A program made the position numbers and the translations under genes. DNA of 8,149 nt from UBA11164 sp002420085 (GTDB taxonomy: Bacteria > Pseudomonadota > Gammaproteobacteria > Xanthomonadales > Xanthomonadaceae), in contig DALYLJ010000144.1 of assembly GCA_031976395.1 (NCBI GenBank), forward strand, positions 1-8,149, given 5' to 3'. The notes beneath the pieces were generated by a model that worked only from the letters and a program-made list of their open reading frames with translations, did not search any database and had not been told where the DNA came from. Every line of letters begins with the position of its first letter. Positions within the stretch are counted from its first letter, which is position 1. This document shows positions 1 through 8,149 of this stretch, one piece after another.

Positions 1-487
1 CCCCGGTCAGTACCGCCTCGCCTTCCAGTACCAGGGTCGTGCCGTCACCGCCCGGCCCCGGTTGCCACTGGAAGTTCAGGGTGACCGGTCGGGTCAGGCC
101 ACGCAGGGTCAGTTGTCCGTCAGCGGCGTAGCGGCCATCCGGCAGGGCACGGAACCGTTCGGCCAGGTAGCGCGCGCTTGGGTGGCGGCCGATCGCGAAG
201 AAGTCGCCACCCTTGAGCGTCTGGTCGCGCTCGCTGTTGCCGGTGTCGGCGCTGGCCAGGTCGATTTCGACGTCGAAGCGGGCCTGGTCGAGTCGATCGG
301 GATCGAATCGGATGCGCGGCTGGAAGCGGGCGAAGCGACCAGTGAAGGCTTCACCCTGGGCGCTGCCGGTGAATTCCAGGGTCGAGCGTTCGGGGTCGGC
401 CCGCCAGTCGCGTGCGCCGAGTGGCGGGCTGGCGAGCGCGAGGACGGTGAGTGCGAGGAGGGTCAGGGCAGGGTGCGCACGAGTCAT
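1..487 (-). CDS. yceI: YceI-family periplasmic lipid-binding protein (copy 1), 3' end missing
   Basis: The frame reads from ATG at 487 down to base 1 without a stop (162 codons visible), so the C-terminus lies beyond the left edge. Residues 1-25 look like a signal peptide (basic start, Leu/Ala-rich core, likely cleavage after PLGA), placing the protein in the periplasm. The mature part follows the YceI pattern: an early DP-x-x-S strand, F-x-G-R-F, I-R-F-D-P, the TGNSERDQTLKGGDFF block, and G-Q-L-T-L-R-G-L-T-R-P-V-T-L near the visible end. YceI proteins are lipocalin-like barrels that bind polyisoprenoid or quinone-type ligands (family knowledge). Both histidines seen in copy 2 (1067-1747) are absent here (DPERS instead of DPVHS), so the ligand may differ. 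The start codon overlaps the stop of the upstream cytochrome b561 gene as ATGA, and no strong Shine-Dalgarno is seen, so translation is probably coupled. The family call is secure; the ligand is unknown. Confidence 0.88.
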   Translation of the reverse strand, partial: MTRAHPALTLLALTVLALASPPLGARDWRADPERSTLEFTGSAQGEAFTGRFARFQPRIRFDPDRLDQARFDVEIDLASADTGNSERDQTLKGGDFFAIGRHPSARYLAERFRALPDGRYAADGQLTLRGLTRPVTLNFQWQPGPGGDGTTLVLEGEAVLTG

Positions 488-1098
488 GTGTGTTCCGGGT
501 CGTCTGAGGTGGGGTGGCGGCCGGCAGCGCGAATGCCCGGCAGCATGCGTTCGAGGGTGGCGTCGCGGCGGCCGAGATGGTGCCAGAGGGCGGCGCCGGC
601 ATGGATCGCCAGCAGGGCCATCAGGGTCATGAAGGCCAGTTCGTGGGCCTCGTGGGCGAATGCCTTGAGCTCGGGATCGGCGGCCACCAGGGCCGGCAGG
701 TTGATCAGGCCGAACCATTGCAGCGGAAAATTGGCGGCCGAGTTGTACAGCCAGCCGGTCAGTGGCACCAGCAACAGCAGCAGGTAGAGACCGGCATGAC
801 CCAGGCTGGCGGCGCGCCGCTGCCAGGCCGGGATGTCGGCGAGCGGGGCCGGCGCCTGGGCCAGCAGGCGCCAGGCCAGGCGCAGCACGGTCAGGCCGAG
901 CACGGTCAGGCCGAGCGATTTGTGCAGGGCATAGGTCTTGAGTTTGGCCATCGAGTTCGGCATGTCGCCCATGTACAGGCCGATCGCGACCACGGCGACG
1001 ATCAGCACCAGGGTCAGCCAGTGGAAGCCGATCGTCAGTGCGTTCCAACGGTCCGGACGGGTCGGTTCAGCGGCTGGGGTCGGGTGGCTCGGGCGCAT
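484..1098 (-). CDS. yceJ: Cytochrome b561-family inner-membrane di-heme protein
   Basis: A 204-residue, four-helix protein of the bacterial cytochrome b561 (CybB/YceJ) family, near the usual length of about 180-200. Helices lie at about 24-44, 59-79, 99-118 and 152-174. Candidate haem ligands sit where the family has them: H26 (GFHWL, helix 1), H59 (ALHKSLG, helix 2), H152 (AHEAHEL) and H166 (AIHAGAALWHH). The conserved PLTGW after helix 3 and the LERMLPG block near the C-terminus also fit. Such proteins move electrons in the inner membrane, probably with quinol, but the physiological substrate is generally undefined. A good AGGAG lies 7 bases before the ATG. The start overlaps the end of the upstream yceI-type gene by 32 bases and the stop overlaps the downstream yceI-type start by 4, so the three form one operon. 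E. coli has a similar yceJ-yceI pair, which is why I use that symbol; cybB would be an equally fair label. Confidence 0.93.
   Translation of the reverse strand: MRPSHPTPAAEPTRPDRWNALTIGFHWLTLVLIVAVVAIGLYMGDMPNSMAKLKTYALHKSLGLTVLGLTVLRLAWRLLAQAPAPLADIPAWQRRAASLGHAGLYLLLLLVPLTGWLYNSAANFPLQWFGLINLPALVAADPELKAFAHEAHELAFMTLMALLAIHAGAALWHHLGRRDATLERMLPGIRAAGRHPTSDDPEHT
884..916. repeat. 15-bp in-frame tandem repeat (2.2 copies) inside the b561 gene
   Basis: The 15-mer GCACGGTCAGGCCGA occurs twice back to back at 885-899 and 900-914, with one or two further matching bases on each side. On the coding strand it encodes LGLTV twice (residues 62-66 and 67-71) within transmembrane helix 2, just after haem ligand H59. 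The H59-to-R73 distance of 14 residues matches the family as I remember it, so the helix does not appear lengthened. Confidence 0.8.
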
Positions 1099-1747
1099 CG
1101 GGGGGCTCCTGTGCGGGGGCGGGATGGTCGGGTTCCGGCGATGGCGCGCGGGTGGCTTCCAGTTCGATGATCACCTCGGCATGGCTGCCGATCAGCCCAG
1201 GGAAAGCGCCCAGGCGGAAGTCGGCACGGGCCAGTCGGACCTGGGCCGAGGCGCCGAGGGTGCGACGGAAGTTCATCGGATGGGCGCGTTCGGCATTCAG
1301 GCGGGCGTCGAGGGTGATTTCTCGGCTCACGCCGCGCAGTCGGAGCTGACCACGGATCGCGAACCGCCCCGGTTCGATTGCCCGCACCTCGCTGGCCACG
1401 AATTCGGCATGGTCGTGGCGTTCGGCATGGAAGAACCGGCGCGCGAGCATGGCGCGGTTCCACTCCGGATCGCCCAGGTCGAGACTGGCGATCGGCACCC
1501 GCGCCTCGATCCGGGTCTGCTCGGGGGCGTCGGGGTCGAACTGGATCCGGCCCTCGATGCCCGAGAAGGTGCCGATGGCGCGCGAGAAGCCGGCATGGTC
1601 GATGAAGAAGACGATTCGGCTGTGAACCGGATCGATCCGATAGTCACGCGCGTGGGCATGGGCCAGCGAGCCGATCAGGGGCCAGGCGAGCAGTGTCGCG
1701 AGGACGACTGAGGGACACCGTCGATGGCCACAGCGGATGCCGATCAT
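1067..1747 (-). CDS. yceI: YceI-family periplasmic lipid-binding protein (copy 2) with Pro-rich tail
   Basis: A 226-residue first gene of the yceI-b561-yceI operon. Residues 1-33 form a signal peptide (MIGIRCGHRR, then a hydrophobic core, ending AHAHA before RDY). The mature domain has the classical YceI opening DPVHSRIVFFIDHAG, with H42 and H51, then F-S-G-I-E-G-R-I-Q-F-D-P, the I-A-S-L-D-L-G-D-P-E-W-N block, R-R-F-F-H-A-E-R-H, G-Q-L-R-L-R-G-V-S-R-E-I-T-L, and a C-terminal F-R-L-G-A-F-P-G-L-I-G strand. The domain ends near residue 200. The last 26 residues (201-226) are a Pro/Glu/Asp-rich tail, likely disordered, whose final codons lie over the start of the b561 gene. No Shine-Dalgarno precedes the ATG; instead TAGAAT ends 6 bases upstream, suggesting a leaderless message. 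Expected role is periplasmic binding of an isoprenoid or quinone-like lipid, perhaps for the adjacent cytochrome (inference). Confidence 0.92.
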   Translation of the reverse strand: MIGIRCGHRRCPSVVLATLLAWPLIGSLAHAHARDYRIDPVHSRIVFFIDHAGFSRAIGTFSGIEGRIQFDPDAPEQTRIEARVPIASLDLGDPEWNRAMLARRFFHAERHDHAEFVASEVRAIEPGRFAIRGQLRLRGVSREITLDARLNAERAHPMNFRRTLGASAQVRLARADFRLGAFPGLIGSHAEVIIELEATRAPSPEPDHPAPAQEPPDAPEPPDPSR

Positions 1748-1753
1748 GCGAAG

Positions 1754-1759
1754 ATTCTA
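1754..1759 (-). promoter_or_regulatory. Candidate -10 hexamer TAGAAT for the yceI-b561-yceI operon
   Basis: On the minus strand TAGAAT ends 6 bases before the ATG at 1747. In this GC-rich DNA it is one of few AT-rich hexamers, and the spacing would put transcription start on or next to the A of the ATG. No convincing -35 hexamer is seen 16-18 bases upstream. No Shine-Dalgarno lies between it and the start, which fits a leaderless mRNA. The call rests on one hexamer plus its position. Confidence 0.35.
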
Positions 1760-1884
1760 GCCGGCATCGGTGTCGCCGGGCGGTCACCGGATCGGGCTTG
1801 CTCACCATCGTCGAGGCCGCGCGCTGGGCCCGGATCCTGGGTGGCGACGTCGGTGTGGGCCGGCAGCATGGGGATTGGGTCGCA

Positions 1885-1913
1885 TCCGTTGCAGGTTTGC
1901 AACGGAACGTTGC
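1885..1913. promoter_or_regulatory. Inverted-repeat operator candidate with three alternating CGTTGC half-sites
   Basis: Arms TCCGTTGCA (1885-1893) and TGCAACGGA (1898-1906) are perfect inverted repeats around a four-base centre. A third copy of the core, CGTTGC at 1908-1913, forms a second overlapping inverted repeat with GCAACG at 1899-1904 (three-base centre). The order of cores is forward, reverse, forward. It lies 138 bases from the left gene start and about 140 from the right one. Binding by a dimeric regulator is the natural reading; a pair of mutually exclusive RNA hairpins is the alternative if a transcript covers it. Confidence 0.5.
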
Positions 1914-1986
1914 TCGGTCCGATGAGCGGTTGACGCGGTCGGATGTCGAGTCGGACCATCGATCCTTGCACCGCTCCGGTCGAGCG

Positions 1987-2006
1987 GGTCTGGCCAGACC
2001 GGTCTG
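1987..2006. promoter_or_regulatory. Overlapping perfect palindromes upstream of the hybrid kinase gene
   Basis: GGTCTGGCCAGACC (1987-2000) is a perfect 14-base palindrome, and CAGACCGGTCTG (1995-2006) is a perfect 12-base palindrome sharing its right half. The cores are GGTCTG, CAGACC and GGTCTG in forward, reverse, forward order, ending 45 bases before the TTG start at 2052. Position and symmetry suggest an operator for the kinase gene; in RNA the two halves could form alternative small hairpins. No matching site was seen elsewhere in the window. Confidence 0.5.
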
Positions 2007-2037
2007 ACCGGCAACCATCGGCGGGTCGCGTTCGGGC

Positions 2038-2044
2038 AGGGAGG
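2038..2044 (+). promoter_or_regulatory. Ribosome binding site deciding a TTG start
   Basis: AGGGAGG is followed by seven bases and then TTG at 2052, ideal spacing. It favours this TTG over the in-frame GTG at 2067 and the ATG at 2118, neither of which has comparable upstream purines. Starting at 2052 also gives the signal peptide a proper basic region. Confidence 0.6.
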
Positions 2045-2051
2045 GGGCGGT

Positions 2052-5717
<3,666 letters not shown>

Positions 5718-5726
<9 letters not shown>

Positions 5727-5738
5727 TCGGCAGCGGCC
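5718..5738. terminator. Hairpin between convergent kinase and hemE genes, possible bidirectional terminator
   Basis: Arms GGCCGCTG (5718-5725) and CAGCGGCC (5731-5738) pair perfectly around a five-base loop. The left arm overlaps the kinase stop codon (TGA 5724-5726), and the hairpin lies 8 bases beyond the hemE stop. No T-run follows on either strand, so it is at best an atypical intrinsic terminator; it may only protect 3' ends. Confidence 0.4.
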
Positions 5739-5745
5739 GTGGGGT

Positions 5746-6807
5746 TCAGCCCGGATGGCCGGTGGCGCTGGACTGGTGGACGGCATCGACCAGGGCCGCG
5801 ACATGCTCGGGATGCATGTCCGGCGCCAGACCGTGGCCGAGGTTGAACACATGGCCTGGACCGGGGCCGAATTCCGCCAGCACGCGGGCGACTTCGGCGC
5901 GGATGGCGGTCGGACTGGCGTACAGCGTGGCCGGGTCGAGATTGCCCTGCAATGCTACCCGGCCGCCGGTCCGTGTCCGCGCCTGATCCAGGCCGATGGT
6001 CCAGTCCACGCCCAGCGCTTCGGCGCCGGTGGCGGCCAGTTCTTCGAGGTAGGGACCATTGCCCTTGCCGAACAGAATCAGCGGCGCCCGCTCGCCATCG
6101 CCATCGCCGCGCGGCAGTTCGGCGGCGATCCGCGCCAGGTAGGGCAGGGAGAACCGGCGGTACAGGTGCGGTGACAACACGCCGCCCCAGGTGTCGAACA
6201 CTTGCAGCGCCTGGGCACCGGCTCGCCGCTGGGCATCGAGGTAGGCGATCACCGCATCGGTGACCACGGCCAGCAGGCGGTGCAGGGCATCCGGCTGGTC
6301 GTGGGCGAGGGCCTTGATCCGGGCGAAATTCTCGCTGCCGCCGCCCTCGATCATGTAGCAGGCGAGCGTCCATGGGCTGCCGGAGAAACCGATCAGGGGC
6401 ACCCGGTCGGCCAGTTCGCGACGGATCAGCCGGACCGCGTCCATCACGTATCGCAGTTCGGTCTCCATGTCGGGAACGGCCAGCCGGTCGATGTCGGCCA
6501 GGGTGCGGATCGGATGCTCGAAGCGTGGCCCTTCGCCGTCGGCGAAGTACAGGCCGAGGCCCATTGCATCGGGTACGGTCAGGATGTCGGAGAACAGGAT
6601 CGCGGCATCCAGCGGGAAGCGATCGAGCGGTTGCAGGGTGACTTCGCAGGCCAGTTCCGGGGTTTTCGCCAAGGCCAGAAAGCTGCCTGCGCGGGCGCGG
6701 GTGGCGCGGTATTCCGGCAGGTAGCGGCCGGCCTGGCGCATCAGCCAGACCGGGGTGGCATCGACCGGCTGGCGGGCCAGCGCCTTCAGGAAGCGATCAT
6801 TGCGCAT
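5746..6807 (-). CDS. hemE: Uroporphyrinogen decarboxylase
   Basis: A 353-residue cytoplasmic enzyme that removes four carboxyl groups from uroporphyrinogen III to give coproporphyrinogen III in haem synthesis. The family signature PVWLMRQAGRYLPEYR is at 19-34, with substrate-binding R24 and R28. D74, in FSDIL, matches the catalytic aspartate, Y151 in CYMIEGGGS the active-site tyrosine, and H325 in NLGHGLAPDMHPEHV the conserved C-terminal histidine. Length is typical (about 354). I chose ATG at 6807 because GGTGAG ends 8 bases upstream; the frame also has GTG at 6816, but there the same purines would abut the start codon. It lies 87 bases downstream of the WGR-type gene on the same strand and may be co-transcribed with it, and it converges on the hybrid kinase gene. 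Nothing suggests damage. No other haem gene is in the window. Confidence 0.97.
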   Translation of the reverse strand: MRNDRFLKALARQPVDATPVWLMRQAGRYLPEYRATRARAGSFLALAKTPELACEVTLQPLDRFPLDAAILFSDILTVPDAMGLGLYFADGEGPRFEHPIRTLADIDRLAVPDMETELRYVMDAVRLIRRELADRVPLIGFSGSPWTLACYMIEGGGSENFARIKALAHDQPDALHRLLAVVTDAVIAYLDAQRRAGAQALQVFDTWGGVLSPHLYRRFSLPYLARIAAELPRGDGDGERAPLILFGKGNGPYLEELAATGAEALGVDWTIGLDQARTRTGGRVALQGNLDPATLYASPTAIRAEVARVLAEFGPGPGHVFNLGHGLAPDMHPEHVAALVDAVHQSSATGHPG

Positions 6808-6852
6808 GGTGGGCACTCACCGAAGCTGACTTGAAGCGAGGGATGGGTTGCG

Positions 6853-6867
6853 CTGCCGTTTCGGCAG
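6853..6867 (-). other. Small hairpin between the WGR-type gene and hemE
   Basis: CTGCCG (6853-6858) and CGGCAG (6862-6867) pair around a three-base loop in the 87-base gap; on the minus-strand RNA the loop is AAA. There is no U-run after it, so I do not call it a terminator. Other G/C pairings nearby (6863-6867 with 6877-6881) compete with it, so its formation is uncertain. Confidence 0.25.
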
Positions 6868-6894
6868 GCCCGGCGGCTGCCGGCTGGAAGGGAC

Positions 6895-7149
6895 TCACTG
6901 GGGGGCACCGGCGCCCTGCGCGAATACCAGCCGGTAGCCCTTGCGAAGCTGGGCATCGCGCGCCTTTTCGAGCGCCGCCATGGCAGCATCGCGTTCGAGG
7001 TATTGCTCGCGCTTGAGGGTCGATCGGCCGCCGGTCTGGCCGGTTTCGCGCATCAGCGTCCAGCCACCGAGCAGATCCTGTTGCAGGATCAGTTGCACGA
7101 AACGCGGTGGATCGCCACCGATGGCAGGTTGCTGAAGGAGCAGTCGCAT
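6895..7149 (-). CDS. Small WGR-type domain protein (84 residues)
   Basis: The C-terminal two thirds follow the WGR-domain pattern: PRFVQLILQQD (15-25), GGWTLMRE (28-35), a T-G-Q-T-G-G-R turn, then E-Q-Y and a helix ending D-A-Q-L-R-K-G-Y-R-L-V-F (65-76). The name-giving W-G-R triplet reads T36-G37-Q38, so it is a variant. WGR domains in PARPs and bacterial proteins are linked to nucleic acid binding, but stand-alone short versions have no established role that I can name. I chose ATG at 7149, where the conserved part starts; the frame continues up to a GTG at 7287, but those 46 extra residues look non-coding and would run through a TACAAT that ends 6 bases before this ATG. No Shine-Dalgarno is visible, consistent with a leaderless message. 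hemE follows 87 bases downstream. Family call moderately sure, function unknown. Confidence 0.72.
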   Translation of the reverse strand: MRLLLQQPAIGGDPPRFVQLILQQDLLGGWTLMRETGQTGGRSTLKREQYLERDAAMAALEKARDAQLRKGYRLVFAQGAGAPQ

Positions 7150-7155
7150 CCGCAG

Positions 7156-7161
7156 ATTGTA
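7156..7161 (-). promoter_or_regulatory. Candidate -10 hexamer TACAAT for the WGR-type gene
   Basis: On the minus strand TACAAT ends 6 bases before the ATG at 7149, again with no Shine-Dalgarno between and no clear -35. Spacing and the following bases (CTGCGG) mirror the yceI operon start (TAGAAT then CTTCGC), which supports a common leaderless promoter design. Confidence 0.4.
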
Positions 7162-7344
7162 GCTTGCCGACGCGGCGCCGAGGCGGTTGTGGACAGGTCG
7201 CGGCATCGCATCGACATCGCTGTTGCCATCGGCGTCGGCGCAGCCCGATCGTGACGCAGCGGAGGTGGCCGCGAGCCTCTGCTTCACCCGGCTGTCACGC
7301 CAGTTCGGCTGTACTTTTCACAAAGCTGAAGAGGAGAATCGATC

Positions 7345-8058
7345 ATGCGCAGCAACGATGAGCCATCGGGCCTGGTGCTCCTGGTGGAGGACAATCGCAA
7401 CATCGCGGAGATGGTCACCGAATACCTGGAAAGCCGAGGGTTCGGGGTCGATTACGCCGCCGATGGCATGGATGGCTACCGGCTGGCCAGCAGCAACGGC
7501 TACGACGCGGTCGTGCTCGATCTCATGCTGCCTCGGCTGGATGGCATCGAGGTCTGCCGACGGCTGCGCAACGACAGCAAGAAGGCAACCCCGGTGCTGA
7601 TGCTGACCGCGCGCGATACTTTGCAGGACAAGGTCACCGGGCTCGACGCCGGGGCCGACGATTATCTGGTCAAGCCGTTCGCGCTCCAGGAATTGGAAGC
7701 CCGACTGCGGGCACTGATCCGCCGCGAACGGCGCCAGGTCAGCGCCGAGTTGCTCAAGGTCGCCGACCTGACCCTCGACACCGCCAGCCTGCGGGCGATC
7801 CGCGCCGGCCAGGAGTTGCAACTGTCGCCGATCGGCCTGCGCCTGCTGACCATCCTGATGCGCGAATCACCGAGGGTGGTCAGTCGGCGCGACATCGAGC
7901 GCGAAATCTGGGGCGATGCCCTGCCTGATTCCGACACTCTGCGCAGCCACCTCTACAATCTCCGCAAGGTGATCGACAAGCCGTTCCAGAAAGCCCTGCT
8001 GCACACCGTGCAGACCGCCGGCTATCGTCTCGCCGACCTCGACGCCCAGCCGAACTGA
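7345..8058 (+). CDS. OmpR/PhoB-family response regulator (ColR-like)
   Basis: 237 residues with an N-terminal receiver (about 10-125) and a C-terminal winged-helix DNA-binding domain (about 140-231). The receiver has acidic E15/D16, phosphoacceptor D59 (VVLDLMLPRLDG), T88 (MLTARD) and K110 (YLVKPF), so it should be phosphorylatable. The output domain has the PhoB-type pattern L-S-P-I-G-L-R-L-L, V-V-S-R-R-D-I-E-R-E-I-W-G, the recognition-helix region DSDTLRSHLYNLRKVIDKPF, and the H-T-V-Q-T-A-G-Y-R-L wing. The IWGDALPDSDTLRSH to IDKPF stretch resembles ColR of pseudomonads and xanthomonads as I recall it, but orthology is not shown, so I give no symbol. GAGGAG lies 8 bases before the ATG. A sensor kinase start follows 29 bases after the stop, so the two are surely one operon. 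Not to be confused with the hybrid kinase at 2052, which carries its own receiver. Confidence 0.95.
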   Translation: MRSNDEPSGLVLLVEDNRNIAEMVTEYLESRGFGVDYAADGMDGYRLASSNGYDAVVLDLMLPRLDGIEVCRRLRNDSKKATPVLMLTARDTLQDKVTGLDAGADDYLVKPFALQELEARLRALIRRERRQVSAELLKVADLTLDTASLRAIRAGQELQLSPIGLRLLTILMRESPRVVSRRDIEREIWGDALPDSDTLRSHLYNLRKVIDKPFQKALLHTVQTAGYRLADLDAQPN

Positions 8059-8087
8059 GCCGGTCCGAACCCGGTGGAGCGCAGGCA

Positions 8088-8149
8088 ATGACCGAACGTA
8101 CCGGCCTGCGCCGGAAAATCTGGATCGCCTTCATCCTGCAACTGGCCGC
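8088..8149 (+). CDS. N-terminus of a sensor histidine kinase, cut by the window edge
   Basis: ATG at 8088 is preceded by GGTGGAG with 8 bases between, and the frame is open to the end of the window (20 full codons). The peptide MTERTGLRRKIWIAFILQL has a basic start leading into a hydrophobic stretch, typical of the cytoplasmic tail and first membrane helix of a sensor kinase. Its place directly behind an OmpR-family regulator makes it the likely cognate kinase (ColS-like if the regulator is ColR-like). No kinase motif is visible in the fragment, so the call rests on context. Confidence 0.65.
   Translation, partial: MTERTGLRRKIWIAFILQLA

Larger units (their letters stand above)
1748..2051. 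other. Divergent intergenic region between the yceI operon and the hybrid kinase
   Basis: These 304 bases separate two divergent transcription units and hold no ORF that I can support as a gene. They contain the TAGAAT hexamer near the left gene, an inverted-repeat array at 1885-1913, a -35-like TTGACG at 1930-1935 on the plus strand without a clear partner -10, a palindromic array at 1987-2006, and a purine-rich ribosome binding site at 2038-2044. The short reading frames crossing it lack family resemblance and have the composition of shadow frames. Confidence 0.7.

Noticed and set aside
62..787. Plus-strand frame of 241 codons over the left operon
   Set aside because: It overlaps the well-supported yceI and b561 genes on the minus strand, has no Shine-Dalgarno, and its product has low-complexity GC-driven composition.
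884..916. Tandem 15-mer as a functional insertion in b561 helix 2
   Set aside because: The distance between H59 and R73 equals that of the family as I recall it, so the helix is not longer. The DNA repeat probably reflects Leu/Gly/Thr/Val codon similarity or old slippage.
1930..1958. Sigma-70 promoter for the kinase using TTGACG as -35
   Set aside because: No acceptable -10 hexamer is found 16-18 bases downstream, so I mention the hexamer but do not call a promoter.
7150..7287. 46-residue N-terminal extension of the WGR-type protein from GTG 7287
   Set aside because: The conserved domain begins at the internal ATG, the extension has no resemblance to anything, and a -10-like TACAAT lies inside it.

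Overview
The window looks like chromosomal DNA of a high-GC gammaproteobacterium, most likely in or near the Xanthomonadales/Lysobacterales. This rests on very high GC with strong third-position GC, a ColR-like OmpR-family regulator of a type I associate with that group, and a yceI/cytochrome b561 cluster typical of Gammaproteobacteria. No database search was possible, so the taxonomy is inference. There is no phage, IS, CRISPR, tRNA or rRNA signal.

Layout. (1) 1-1747, minus strand: a compact three-gene operon read right to left, yceI-type gene (1747-1067), cytochrome b561 (1098-484), second yceI-type gene (487 to beyond the left edge). The genes overlap by 32 and 4 bases. (2) 1748-2051: a divergent intergenic region of about 300 bases with two separate arrays of inverted-repeat half-sites and a -10-like hexamer close to the first yceI start. 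(3) 2052-5726, plus strand: a 1224-residue hybrid sensor kinase with 14 propeller-type repeats, a Y_Y_Y domain, one membrane helix, a histidine kinase core and a C-terminal receiver. (4) 5746-6807, minus: hemE, converging on the kinase gene with a hairpin between them. (5) 6895-7149, minus: a small WGR-type protein. (6) 7345-8058 plus: an OmpR/PhoB-family response regulator, followed at 8088 by the first 20 codons of its probable sensor kinase, which runs off the right edge.

How the genes may work together. The b561/YceI cluster should encode an inner-membrane di-heme cytochrome and two exported lipocalin-like proteins that bind isoprenoid-type ligands. The divergent kinase is built to sense something outside the cytoplasm with a large double propeller, but carries no DNA-binding output and no HPt domain, so it must pass phosphate to an unlinked partner. 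A link between it and the yceI operon is suggested only by the shared intergenic region. hemE is housekeeping haem synthesis. The regulator/kinase pair at the right end is an independent two-component system.

Most of the window is recognisable, ordinary gene content. The parts worth a second look are the regulatory DNA at 1748-2051, two near-identical 'TANAAT-6 nt-ATG' gene starts, the differing YceI paralogs around b561, and the unknown output of the large sensor.
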